Shown piece by piece: positions 10,328-20,860 of a stretch of DNA of 29,469 bases; the first letter of the stretch is position 1; the number at the start of each line of letters is the position of its first letter. The DNA is from Ettlia oleoabundans. Its lineage: Eukaryota; Chlorophyta; Chlorophyceae; Chlamydomonadales. The DNA lies in assembly GCA_019693395.1 (NCBI GenBank), contig JAAMXP010003921.1:1-29469 (forward strand), in the 5' to 3' direction. Under the pieces are notes generated by a model. That model made no database searches, was not told the DNA's origin, and worked only from the letters and a program-made list of their open reading frames with translations. The translations under genes were made by a program, and so were the position numbers.

Positions 10328-10617
10328 GATGATCTAGCTAGTTTGACTCTTGCTGATGTCCGTGGATCGCTGGTAGAGTGCCGAACGAACACTGCCGCAT
10401 GAACTCCGCCTCATCCGATCTCGAGTGGCGAAAGGTACAGACTAGCACTACATTTTGTGTCTCAGCTCGGTTAGAACATGGCGAAAAGCAGCCAGGGATT
10501 CCGGCGACAGCTGATCAATACTCTGTGTTAATCTGTTGCTTGGCCCATCGCCGGCGAAATTCTGATGGGCACCGCGAGCTCACGGCTCCCTCCCTTACGA
10601 GCAGTAGCAACATCGGC
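10328..10617. promoter_or_regulatory. Bidirectional promoter region
   Basis: This 290-base region separates two divergent start codons of probable plastid-targeted proteins. No clear TATA box is seen. The + strand gene could start earlier, at an in-frame ATG near 10399, which would shorten this region. Confidence 0.4.
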
Positions 10618-12393
10618 ATGCCGACTATAGCCAGTTGCAGAATGCAGCGTCCCACGCGCTGCTGCTGGCGAGTTGTTGGCACCAGCTGCCGCTCGAGGCG
10701 GCGACCGCGACCAGCGCTCCGCTGTCGAGCAGCAGCAGATGATGATGACCCGGCTGCAGACCTGCAGCAGGGCTTCCAAAGAGCCGTAGCGTGAGTCAAT
10801 ATTCCGCAGTTGGCCTGCCATGTTTGCTGCAGCAACGTGCAGCCGAGTCACGCATGAGCGGCACATCTCAACGCCAGTTTGCTTATTAACCACTCTGGTT
10901 TCCTCTTTGCAGCGCCCATCAGGCCTTGGAAGACTACCGCATGCTGATGCAGCAGCCAGATGACGACAAGCTTGACATTCTGCTAGCCACCACCCTTATT
11001 GCCCGGCACCGATACCCGCTACTCGACCATGCTTCAGTTGTGGAGCAGCTGGATGACTTGGCGGTGCAGGTACTTTTGTTGTGACCCAGCTCTCCTGCAC
11101 ATGCGATAAACACACAAAGGTGGTTGCAGACCTTTATTGTACCTGTGGAGAACTGATTTGCACTTGCATCTGCTGTGTTTTCTTTTGTTTATTGGTGCTG
11201 TGCAGATTGAAGGGAGATTGCCAGACCGCCAGTACCCCATGAGGATGCTGCAAGCCATCAGCGCACATCTGTACCAGGATCGTGGGTTCAAGGGCAATGC
11301 CGCCAACTTCTATGATCCTGACAACTCGTGTTTGAATCGGGTTTTGGAGATGCGGTTGGGCATTCCCATCTCACTCTCGATCGTGTACATGCAGGTGAGA
11401 CAAGGATCGGCAGCCCGTTTCCGCACTGACAGGTTCATTTGTTGGTGGATTTGGGAAAAAGCTAGTTACAATGACATGAGCAGCAGCGGAGGCTGCGGCA
11501 ACATGTTCTATCGCATTTGATTGACTGCAGGACTGCCCCAAAATATGTCTGGCTGGGCCATCCCCCCCTGCAGGTTGCGCAGCGGCTGGGCCTGTCTCTC
11601 GTTGGGGTGAACATCCCTGGTCACTTCTTCATAAGCCCCGCCGATCCAGAGTTGGAGTTTTTGATCAATCCCTTTGGTACGTGGCAGGGGGCAGGGCTTT
11701 TTATCCCATGGATGCATGCTGCTGCAGATTGGTTGGTGGTTGAGCGCGAACAACCTCCCAGTTAGCTTTGCTCATTGCAGACGGCCAGGTTTCCTTCCTC
11801 CAAGATGCGGAGGAAACCCTGACTAAGATCTACAAGCAGCCGATAAAGCTAGATCCTGCTTTTCTGACCCAGAAGCAGCCGGTACCTCCCAGGACCATCC
11901 TGGCTCGCGTGTTGAACAATTTGAAGCAGATTTATGTTCAACTCCGCGAGGACTACGCTAACGCCTTCGTCATCAGCCAGGTGCGGTTATTTAAGGTGTT
12001 AGCGTGAGGTTCTTGGTGCGCGTGCCCGTGACTGCCATTGGAGGGAGACGTGAGGTGCTTTGGTACTTTCTTTGTTTACATGCAACTACCAGCAACATAA
12101 AGACTACCAGCATTCAACAGAAACGCCCCTAGTAGTTGTTTTTGTTTGTTAACACTGCCACCCTTCCTGCCTACACCATCCCTCACCCTGCTGTCGCCAT
12201 CCTTCAGTACATGCGCGCCACGCGGCCCGGCGACATTGACGAGCTCCGGGACAGCGGCGTGTTTCTGTACCGCCTGAAGCGCTATCCAGAGTGCATAGAG
12301 ACGTTCAGAGAGTTTCTTGCGCGGGCGCCAGCAGACTCAGAAGATGCAGGAAAAATCAGGTCGCTACTCCAAGGCTTGGAACAGCAGGAATAG
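10618..12393 (+). CDS. SirB1/transglutaminase-like protein with TPR tail
   Basis: Six exons close in phase (335 aa): 10618-10790, 10913-11069, 11206-11394, 11574-11676, 11781-11980, 12208-12393. The centre matches the SirB1 / transglutaminase-like family: YPMRMLQAISAHLYQDRGFK, ANFYDPDNSCLNRVLEMR, GIPISLSIVYMQVAQRLGLS and VGVNIPGHFFI. The C-terminal part (SGVFLYRLKRYPECIETFRE, LQGLEQQE) is a TPR-like helical repeat, the usual partner domain in this family. The N-terminus from ATG 10618 (or 10642) is rich in Arg, Ser and Ala (MQRPTRCCWRVVGTSCRSRR), typical of a plastid or mitochondrial transit peptide; an in-frame ATG near 10399 is possible but gives an unusual leader. The biochemical role of this family in algae is not established. 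The 3' end converges on the F-box gene. Confidence 0.88.
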
Positions 12394-12667
12394 GATTCTG
12401 TTGTTATTTACACAAACATATACACCCCTGCCCTTGCTGCATTGCATTACATCCTCCAGAACTGCCACTGGTCAGCACACAATCGGCCGCCTTCTTCCTG
12501 AAGGACATGTACTTTACAACAACAGCGTATTGCTGTATGCTACTAATACATAGGGAGATTGCAACTTTGCAATGCCATACATGCATACAGGAAACAGTAT
12601 TTGTGCGAACAATCAGAAAAAAATACACTATGAACAGGTGTACGCGACGTATGCGCCCATTCAATAC
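12394..12667. terminator. Convergent 3' regions
   Basis: Minus-strand TGTAA motifs (TTACA at 12514-12518, 12447-12451 and 12408-12412) follow the F-box gene stop and are its likely polyadenylation signals. The first + strand TGTAA after the SirB1-like stop is at 12887-12891, inside the F-box gene, so the sense transcript may run antisense through the F-box 3' exon unless another signal is used. Confidence 0.45.
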
Positions 12668-15600
12668 TCAAGCGTGCTCTCCATCTGCCACTGGACCAAG
12701 GTGGAGGCCTTGCGGCCAGCCATCCAAGCTGCTCTCATCGTCGCTGAGGGCCCAGGGGTCAACATCGCTCTGCTCGCTCTCATTCTCGGTGTCAAATTCC
12801 TCGTCCTCCTCTTCATCTTCATCCACATACTCGCTGTCGTACTCGCTCTCATCTGCCACAAACGAACTTACCGATTCGAGGTAAGTTGTAATTAGACAGC
12901 AATAATCGTGCTGTAGCTGCAGTTAATTGTACCGCATTGGCTGTACGGCACACACAGAACGCCACACAGAATGCAAGCATGACTGCTCCTGAGTAAGCCG
13001 TCGCACTAGCATGACAGGCGGCCCCGGGCAGGTAATTAACCTAATGACTGTGCACTTGCTGGCAGACTGTGCAAACATCTCAGCTCCACATTCCAGATGG
13101 CACTTGGGAGTTTGGCACAACCAGTTCATGACACGAAAGTGAAAGCTCCTCACCTTCTTCTGAATCTGTCTCTTCCTCATCGTAATACTCTTCCTCTGCC
13201 TCCTCGTGGCTGGTGATCTGCACCACGTGTGTACATCGCAAGGAGGAGATGCATACTTGAGCATCAGGTCAAACAGCGATTCCTGACAGTACATAATGAG
13301 AGAGGTGAGGACACAAGGCTGCCCAAACCCAGCTGGCGTGAGAGATTGCCAAGAGTAGACTATTCTTCCAGGCTGGATAGTGGTTGATGGCATGCCTGCT
13401 GGCTGCAGTGCAGCCGGCAGCGGCCACATCCCCCACCCGGACCCTCCCATCCATCCAGCCATTCCCATCCTTCCTTGACTTCCGGGCAGTGGCCTAGCAG
13501 CGTTGCGGCGGCTTTCCGGCCGCTTGCCAGCTAGAACCCCAACAGCCCACACCTCTGGACTGCCAAAACACACATAACCCTAACAGTTGGGCTGATTGGC
13601 AGCAAGCCAGCCTGATGAGTGTTGCAGCAGCCTTGGACAGACAGAAAGGATGGGATGGCTATGCATCAGCCAGACCAGAGGCAAGACTGGACGGATGGGA
13701 TGGCTGGATAGCTGGCCGCCGTCCAGACCATCCTTTGGAAAGACAGGGAGGATGGGATGGGCTGGATGGCGGCCAGCTATCCAGACCATGCTTGGACTTG
13801 GAATTTTAGGAAAGATTCTTTCCCAGACAGGAACAGGACTGTCCAATCCATCCAGTTTCCCCAAACAGAATTGGGATGTCTAGATAGGATGCCGCAAACC
13901 GGACATCCAGCATCCTGCTGGGAATTTGTGGCTGGCGTAGAGCAGCAGCGCTCAGATATCCCACCTGAAGATTTGGCAGCATTTTCCCAAGCTGCAGCAT
14001 GCATCGGGCGGAGTCAACTGTGCCCGTCTGCTGCCCGCACAATGTGATGCTTTCCAGGCTGCACAGCTTGCCTAAAACCTCCTGGGCCAAATTGCTGCAC
14101 CCAAGGAATCAACAGGGGCACGGTAAGACTAGGATTGACCAGCTAAGGTACATAAACACAAAACAGGGCCTAGAAAACATTTGAGATACTTGTGCTTTGA
14201 TCCAGGCAGCCTCTGACAACTCTGCTGTGTCAACCAGGCACCTGTCAAAAGCCAAGTCATGACAGCAGGAAAGGCCCAAGAATTGAAGCTCCTGTGCTCG
14301 CGTCAAGTGCTGCAGGCAGGAACGCTCATGGGTGGAGGCTGAACATTCACACTAAAATGACCAGCGCCCAAACATGTCATTGCAAGCAGAATGCGAAGAA
14401 GGTTTGAAGGTATGGCATGGAACAGGCTGTCAGCTGCACTTGAGGGAGCGCCATGCATAGTATACAAGTTTCAGCTGCACATATGTGCCAATACCTGTGG
14501 CAGAGTAGTCAGCCGGCTGCCCCGCACGTCCAGGTGCATCAGCGACTCAAGATAAGGTCCATCCGCAACTTCCCGCAGCGGGTTGAGCCCAAGCTTCAGC
14601 TGCAAGCACGCAGCGAGTGACATGCTGTAATCGGAAGTTTGCTAACCTTGTGCTGTTTTTAGTACTTGCAACCCATGGCGCAGCATCACAAGAATCAAGC
14701 TGCCACATTTTTACGCGCATGGCACTATATTCTAAGGATAATTCCGAATGATTTCATACAAGCCACCAGTGCAAGCAGGGACTACCCACATCCCTGCACG
14801 AACCCAGCTGTGCGGCCGCAAAGGGCCACTTCACAGTTTGCAATGGCGCACCGTTTGCAAGTTCGCCAGGCCAGCCACGGACAGTGGTACAGCTGTCAGC
14901 TCGATTTCGCCCAACTCCAAATACCGCAGGCCCTGGAGGCTGGTAAGGCAGGCCAGCTTGGTGTCAAAGGTGGCAGCATCCCAGGAGTGCGACGGGAAGG
15001 CGTTGTTCAGGCCGAGAGTGGTCAGATTGACCAGGCATGACATGGCAGAAGGCATGTCTGCAATGGGGCAGGAAAGCGCACAGCAGGTAGGTTGAATTGG
15101 GTGAGTTGCGGAAGGACATGGGTCGTCCACGAAAGCAAGTCTAGACCAAGTAGCGCCAGCACCAGTGCCATGCTGAGATGGCATGCCAGCAGCTTGCGCT
15201 GACAGCTATGAAAAGCTAAAACCCCTGCAGCAGCTACCTGGATAATTGCTGCACCCACCTGGCAAGCAGCAGCCCTCCAAGTCCAGCTCCTCTAGTAGCG
15301 TAAGCTGCTGCAAGATGCTGTTCAAGCTGCCCAAGCAGTCTGACAAGTCGCTTCCCTCCAGGTTCAACAGTCGCAGGCCGGTCAGCATGCTGAGTTCCCG
15401 GGGCAGCTGGAAGGTGCACCTGGCCACAGGCAAAATCAGATACACAATGTGAGTGCAAAGCGCAACAACTCAATCATAGACAAGGATGTCATCAGCGCAA
15501 AAGGCATCGACAATACAATTGGCATGGTGGAGATTACTGTCAAGCGCACTTGCACCAATATTAAGTCAGCCCTGTGCGATCCAAAAAGGTGGTTGAAGAG

Positions 15601-16623
15601 CAACCAGCAGCGCAGCACCTGGTGAGCTCCAGGCGGCTGAGGTGCACCAGGCAGCTCATTTGTGGCGGCACCTCAAACTCCGGGCTGGGCCCGCTGTCTG
15701 TGCTGACTAGCAGCTCTCGCAGGCCGGTCAGCTGGCTGATGGCGGGCGCAAGAGTCGTGCAGCAGTCATCAAGGTCTAGGCTGGTGAGGCAGCGCAGCGC
15801 GTAGATGCAGGCGCAGCTGGCGCTTGGCAGCTCGCAGCCGTGATCTGCCCGGACCACGCTGCACTTGCGCAGCGTGGTGTGCAGCATGCCCAGCATGAAC
15901 GCAAGGTCTGGCCAGTCGGTGTCAGCGCTGATGGACACCTCCAGTTCTTGGATGCCCTGTAGGATTGAAAAGTCCAGGGCAGAAAGGGGCATTGTGGATA
16001 GTGGGGGATTTGGAAGGAGCTGCTTGGAAAAGAACGAGAAAATGTGAGCATGGGAAAGTCCAAAGGCTTACAACGAGAAGCGCAACCATGTTCTCAGGCA
16101 GTCCGGTGCAACCTTGCACAACAACAGGAGAAGGCAGGCAGCCTGAAGCAGACCTTAGCGCGGGACATCACAAACGCCAGCTGCTGCGCCGTGCGTTCCG
16201 AATCGCCGTTCAGTTCCAGCTCCGTGCTTGCCCAAAGGACAAGCGAGCTACGCAGCGAGTCACGCCAGTGCCGGTTGACAAGGGTCATGTTGAGCCTGCA
16301 AGCCTCCATGCAGCATGCCACAGAGACCCTCTTGTCAACAAAGAGCCCATAGTGAACGACCAGCTAGTCAAGCTGGCGGCAGGCGGCAAGGCAGCCTTTC
16401 AGACGTGATACACAGCAGTCTCCCATTTTTTTGTCGCTGTGTCATGCTTGTCTGGGTGCTCCAACAAAACGCCGAGGGCTGCGGGGTGGGAAGCGTTGCC
16501 TCGGGCGGAATGGAAACATAGACGTGCGGCAACCCCACACCTGTCCAGTTGAGGCAGCTTTAGCGCTACTGCTTCAAGGAGGCAAGCAGGAAGCGCTGCG
16601 ACAAGCGCTGCAGGAACGCCCAT
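12668..16623 (-). CDS. F-box/leucine-rich-repeat protein with acidic C-terminus
   Basis: Probable substrate receptor of an SCF ubiquitin ligase. Ten exons close in phase (493 aa): 16541-16623, 16154-16295, 15619-15956, 15259-15419, 14852-15057, 14495-14599, 14242-14309, 13965-14094, 13154-13217, 12668-12852. Exons 1 and 2 form an F-box-like N-terminus (ALPACLLEAVALKLPQLDR joined to LNMTLVNRHWRDSLRSS). Then come leucine-rich repeats: CLTSLDLDDC, QLTGLRELLV, MLTGLRLLNLEGSDL, LTLLEELDLEGCCLP, CLVNLTTLGLNN, SLQGLRYLELGEIELTAVP, LESLMHLDVRGSRLTTLPQ. The last two exons encode a strongly acidic tail (EEAEEEYYDEEETDSEE and SEYVDEDEEEDEEFD). Their inclusion rests on phase agreement across a 747-base intron; if wrong, the LRR exon 8 could instead read through to a stop at 13806 and the acidic part would be a separate gene. 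The start could also be the in-frame ATG 27 bases upstream. Confidence 0.75.
13426..13790. repeat. Diverged direct and inverted repeats in F-box intron
   Basis: Three imperfect units of about 50 bases (about 13632-13680, 13681-13734 and 13735-13790) share AGGATGGGATGG or a near form, followed by CTGGAT and CCAGACCA. GGATAGCTGGCCGCCGTCC (13707-13725) is the reverse complement of GGATGGCGGCCAGCTATCC (13764-13782) with one mismatch. A further block near 13445-13475 (CCATCCATCCAGCCATTCCC) carries the same motif in opposite orientation. The cluster lies in intron 8 of the F-box gene. Confidence 0.65.
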
Positions 16624-16928
16624 CTCGGCTCGCGCGCTTCCCTCCTGCATGTAACTATGATCCGCTTTTGAAGTGCTGCCGAATGGAGCGTCTGATCCTG
16701 ACGAGCAAATCGCTGCTTTGTGCACTGATGGTGCTGCCGCTGTGGCAGTGTGCCGCTGTACCGCTGCCGAACCAAAGGGTCCATACGCATGACTCAGCAT
16801 CGGTGGTGCTACCAGTCCGGTGTCCTAGTTGCTGCCTTTCTGCTACGCTTACTGTTATAGGCATTCAAACCTGTAATACACCAGCGATTGGCAGCTTGCA
16901 AGGCATGCTAGTATGCCCAGCCCACCGG
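16624..16928. promoter_or_regulatory. F-box gene promoter and THP3-like 3' region
   Basis: These 305 bases separate the THP3-like stop from the start of the F-box gene on the same strand. The F-box reading frame stays open upstream to about 16800, so the true start may lie inside this stretch. I see no minus-strand TGTAA here and no other gene. Confidence 0.4.
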
Positions 16929-19117
16929 TCAGTCGGAACTTCTGGCTGCCCTTAACTGCAACTGCTGCATTCGTTGCTGCGCCGCTCGCGACTCCTTGAT
17001 ATCCAAGCAGCCGTCCACCACAACTGCGCCTCGCTCCCGCAGAAATGCTGCGGCCTCCCTCTTCTTGCTGAAACCAAACCATGAGGCAAGCGCCGCTAGT
17101 GGAACTGTGGGGAGGAAGGCGGCCAGCACGGTACCTGCCGGATGCAGCAAACAAGGAGCAACGAGACTAAGTAGAGCGCTAGAGTGCGGGCACATATGCC
17201 ATTTCAGTGTAATGTACTATAAGTGCTATAAACATGCATCCAAATAGGCAGCCAAGCTTTGCCACCAAGGGATGCAGAACGGTACACAGATTTCGCAGCA
17301 ACCAGCCACAACGCAACAGCCCATGCCGCCTGTTTCTGCTTACTATATGCCCTTCCCCGCAGCTTGGTCAGCAGCAAGTCCATCAGGTATGGAGCCATGC
17401 GAGGCGCGTCCTCATACAGCCGCAAAAATCTGACAAAGTTGCCGTCTAAGTAGGCACGGCAAACCGCCAGCGCATGCCCCACAAAGCGATCGCCGGCCAG
17501 AATGCTGCAGCTACTGCTGCAACCACCGCCGCTGCTGCTGCTGCTGCTGTTCTTGCTGGAAAGCGCCTCGTTCATTTCATGGGCTAGAACGTCGTGCCCA
17601 GTGGCTGCCGCATACAACAGGCCATATGCAGTGAACTCACGCTGCTCCCCCTTCCATGCAGCAAACAAAGGGAAGAAAGAAGAGAACAACCTTTCCACTT
17701 TCTCGAGAGCAAAGCATGGGTTTTAAGTCAACTACCAACAACAGCTTTGCTATCCCAGCGTTCCCACCATGCCTGACTGACCCAGCAGTTCGCCAGTCCA
17801 CATGCAGCACACAGACGGCTTACCGGCAGACCATCTGCGTATAGCTGCTGCAGCACTGAGTGGCACTGGCGGTACTCGGCAAGATCCCCGACTTCAATGG
17901 CAATCCGCCCATGGGTTTCATACACCTGCAAGCCAAACAGGGTTAGGGATCTAGTGATTCCGTTGAGGGCTTAAACCATGCGGTTGCAGATGAACATTAT
18001 TGTCTAACGGCAGGCTTCAGCTTGTAGAGGCAGTTCTTTGCCACAATGCGGCTCCCTTCTGACTTGTCATTTTCAAAGTCGTGTGAGGGCCTGCTGCACT
18101 GAACCGCTGCAACCAGCCGCAATCCGTGAGCACCAGCCAAGCACCTGCACTGTCAGTTGGGTGCGGCAATGTTGCACGGTGAGATCCTGCCGAATCGACT
18201 TGAGCTGGCTGCAACAGTCCTTGTAGTTCCACCCTTCAGTCCACCGCTGCTTGACAAGATCCAACGCCTGCCGCAGCACCATTGGTGGCCGCACATCTGC
18301 CACACTGCAGGCGGTGCGGTGGAGCAGAAAGTTGCAGGGTTGCAGGCTGAGCATACTGCAGCAGACAGTACTGGCATGCATTCCGCTTGCAGTTTGGCAT
18401 GTGCAGCATGTTTAAAAATCTAGACATGCGAAACATTTAATGCAATTTTGAGCGCCGCTCATGCAATTCTGAGTGCCGCACCTGGGCAGGGTGGTCAGGC
18501 GCAAGTACTCTTTTTCCAAGCTCTGGTTTTGCCCAAGCCCAACTCCCTGCTCTGACCGCGCTGCCACCAGTGTCTTTTGTGGGTGCTTAATCCCAGCTGC
18601 CGCTGCCGCTGCGGCTTTTTCCTCTTTGAAGCGCTGTTGCCGCTCCATGCGGCGCGCAAGCTCTTTATGATCCACGGGCAGGGAACTCAGAGAGGGGCTT
18701 GTCACGGTTTTGGTGGAGGCTGCAATAGCGGCCTCCAGCGACGTTGCCTGGAGAACAATATGACACTGGGGTCGTAGTCGGGTCCCTTCTATCTTCCCGA
18801 GATTGGGGACCGGAACAGATTCCGACATGAGATACCAGAGAGGATGGGCAGGTTAGGGGCGCAGCAGCAATCGCGATTGGGCTGGTGAACCCGAGGAATG
18901 GGACTGAAAATCTCACCTTGACCATTGCCAGCTGCGTTTGCAAGGTGCTTGTGGCAGCAGACTGCAAAAAGGAGGCATTTGTAGCCTCCAACTGTGCCAT
19001 GAGCAAGTCAATGCTGCCTGCTAACTTCTTGCTCTTGCTGCCTGCTGCTCCTACGGTAGTGCAGGTCGTCGGACTGGCTACCGCTGCCTTACGCTTTTTG
19101 ACGGCGGCACCGCTCAT
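16929..19117 (-). CDS. SAC3/GANP/THP3 (LENG8-like) family protein
   Basis: Member of the SAC3/GANP/THP3 family, closest in motif pattern to THP3/LENG8 (plant SAC3C-like), which acts in transcription elongation, mRNA processing and export through a PCI-type domain. Six exons close in phase (413 aa): 18917-19117, 18482-18747, 18145-18304, 17824-17925, 17344-17650, 16929-17134. Landmarks in order: nuclear-type basic N-terminus MSGAAVKKRKAAV; SLEKEYLRLTTLP; VRPPMVLRQALDLVKQRW; the signature QLKSIRQDLTVQH; VYETHGRIAIEVGDLAEYRQ with QLYADGLP; EFTAYGLLYAAATGH; GNFVRFLRLYEDAPRMAPYL; and the C-terminal winged-helix part LAALASWFGFSKKREAAAFL. A run of Ser residues coded by CTG/AGC-type triplets (about 17520-17550) interrupts the domain. 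The in-frame ATG at 19321 is a less likely start because the basic N-terminus begins at 19117. Confidence 0.93.
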
Positions 19118-19536
19118 TGTGAGATGTGCCGCTGCTCTTGGGGCTGCGATGCACTGTTGGCAGTGCTGTGAAGTCGCTGTTGCGCTTGGGACCGCTAGAG
19201 GTGCACACACAGTGTCGAACGAGTTGTTGAGTTGATTGTGGATGTTATAAAACGTGGCTGGCGAAGAAAACGCTGCCTGGCCTTCCAGCCAAACGCCGGA
19301 ACAGGCCGCCAGAGCTGCCACGGCAGTACAGCGTACCGCCTTGCCGCCGCCGGTTTGACAATAGGACAGCCGCTGATGCCAGGCCTGTTTTAGCTTTGTC
19401 AGGCATCAGGCATCAGGCAGGTTTTCAGGTTGTATAGCATGTCTAGTGGTGTTCCTATTTTTTCTCTCAACGGCTGAAAAGTTGTTGCCTGCAGGAAAGC
19501 AGTAAAATAATAACATAGCGAAAATACGCAGAAAGC
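19118..19536. promoter_or_regulatory. Bidirectional promoter region between THP3-like gene and TMA7
   Basis: The two start codons face away from each other across 419 bases. A short direct repeat (CAGGCATCAGGCATCAGGCAGG, split units of 7 bases at about 19399-19420) is the only structure noted. No coding exon is supported here. Confidence 0.4.
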
Positions 19537-20287
19537 ATGCCAGGTGCGAGGTGATGAATCGAGTTGACCCGCCTGCCCCTCACTGCTGTAAACACGGGAA
19601 TTTGTCACGGAGGAGTGGCTGTTTATCTCTCTGGGCCATATTATCGCTTGAACAAAAACTATTGAAGCTGCCGCTGCTGCTACTACTGCCGCTGCCGCCA
19701 CCTCGGCCGCCAAATTGCTCTGAACCCTGTGCTGGTACGCTCCAAGCCTAAAGGCACTTAATGTCAGTTGAACTCAGTTATGCTTATTCCGACTTGCCAA
19801 CAGGGAAGGACGGTGGTAAAGCCAAGCCTCTCAAGGCAAGTGTCTTCCGTGACTCAAGCGCCCGGCAGCCTGTGTGTTGCGCAAACAACATGCTTTAGTC
19901 AGTATGCCGCTAACTTGCGAGCATCCTTGTTTTCAACCACCATGCTGCAGGCGCCAAAGAAGGGTGCCAAGGATTACGACGTGCGTAGCAATGCTTGATG
20001 AACAGGGGCATGACCTGCATCCTACTGCCTGTGACCCAGTGTTTGCGCATTGCCCCAAATGCCACTTGTAATACTCGTCCCATGCCTGCTTAGCTGCAGG
20101 AGGACGACAAGGCGTTCCTTGCAAAGAAAAAGGTGTGCGGCTGGAGCTTATTCTTTCCTGCTCATGGTTGCAGCGGGCATGTCTCATTTTGCACAAGCGT
20201 TCTAGAGAGGTGTTGGTGCTGCTGCAGGCGGAAGAAGCTGCTCTGAAAGCCGCCAAGGAGGCACTTACCAAGGGCAAGAAGAAGTGA
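19537..20287 (+). CDS. TMA7: Translation machinery-associated protein 7 (TMA7)
   Basis: Very small, highly charged ribosome-associated protein. Five exons close in phase (53 aa): 19537-19543, 19804-19835, 19951-19980, 20100-20132, 20228-20287. The product reads M-P-GKDGGKAKPLK, APKKGAKDYD, EDDKAFLAKKK, AEEAALKAAKEALTKGKKK, matching the TMA7 pattern M-S-G..GGK.KPLK-PKK..KE-DE.D.AF..K; it is slightly shorter than the human 64-residue protein and lacks the usual Gly-Lys tail. Exon 1 is a 7-base microexon (ATGCCAG, donor GTGCGA), chosen because it restores the family's M-x-G-K start; the alternative is an unspliced ATG at 19761 giving an atypical 14-residue leader. Intron 2 uses a perfect extended GC donor (AAG|GCAAGT). 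There is no internal ATG in any frame after the start. The next ORF starts 50 bases after the stop. Confidence 0.87.
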
Positions 20288-20337
20288 ACGTTTGGACGGA
20301 GTGCCAGTGATGCCAGCTGGCTCATTTGTCTGGGAGC

Positions 20338-20592
20338 ATGGTCAGCATGAAGCCTGGGAGCACTGCTGATGAGAACGCGCAGCTAGGGCAGCAGGCTTCG
20401 CAGTTGCAGCGGCCAGGCCCCAAAGATTGCTTCCAGTGTCGCGTCATTGGCAGCGGCGTGTGTCTGGCTGCCAGCGCCTACCTTTTTGCACACAACTATG
20501 CTAGTCAGCCCACTGGCCCAGTACATAGAGCAGTCATGCTGGCAGCTGCTGGTGGTTTTCTAGCACTTGGCGTTGCTCGTGCCGTGCTTTAG
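20338..20592 (+). CDS. DMAC1-like small membrane protein
   Basis: Single-exon ORF of 84 aa. The core motif KDCFQCRVIGSGVCLAASAY followed by a second hydrophobic segment (AVMLAAAGGFLALGVARAVL) fits the DMAC1-like domain (DUF4536), small two-helix proteins of which human DMAC1 helps assemble the distal membrane arm of mitochondrial complex I. A CxxC pair (CFQC) begins the first helix. The start is ATG 20338 (a second ATG follows three codons later). It begins 50 bases after the TMA7 stop, with no TGTAA between them, so it probably shares a transcript with TMA7. An out-of-frame ATG at 20310 opens a 19-codon ORF overlapping the start. The 3' end faces the prolyl-iminopeptidase-like gene 268 bases away. 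Confidence 0.8.
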   Translation: MVSMKPGSTADENAQLGQQASQLQRPGPKDCFQCRVIGSGVCLAASAYLFAHNYASQPTGPVHRAVMLAAAGGFLALGVARAVL

Positions 20593-20860
20593 GTACCTAC
20601 TCCACCTGTTTGCTTTCCGTGAAACGACACTCTCCTCGTGTATGTTTTGTCGCAAGTCACCTCCGCTTCAGCTCACAACCATCCATGTTAACCAGGCGGC
20701 CGTGACGCACAAAGCAGCAGCTGAAGCAGCTGACTTACTTGTGAAACTGCACCAGACTCGAAACTCTCACTCTTACTTGGCCACAACGAGGCTGTCTTAA
20801 CTAAATCATCATTTTAATGTTTGAATGCATGAATCAAAGAACCAAGACGGGTGAAGCTTG

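Noticed and set aside
13218..13283. Open stretch reading ESLFDLMLKYASPP after a TGTCAG acceptor
   Set aside because: It is in a different frame from the acidic exon and could only join it through an intron of about 39 bases or less, so I treated it as intron.
13573..13585. Telomere-like ACCCTAA motif
   Set aside because: It is a single unit inside an intron, with no array and no flanking telomeric repeat.
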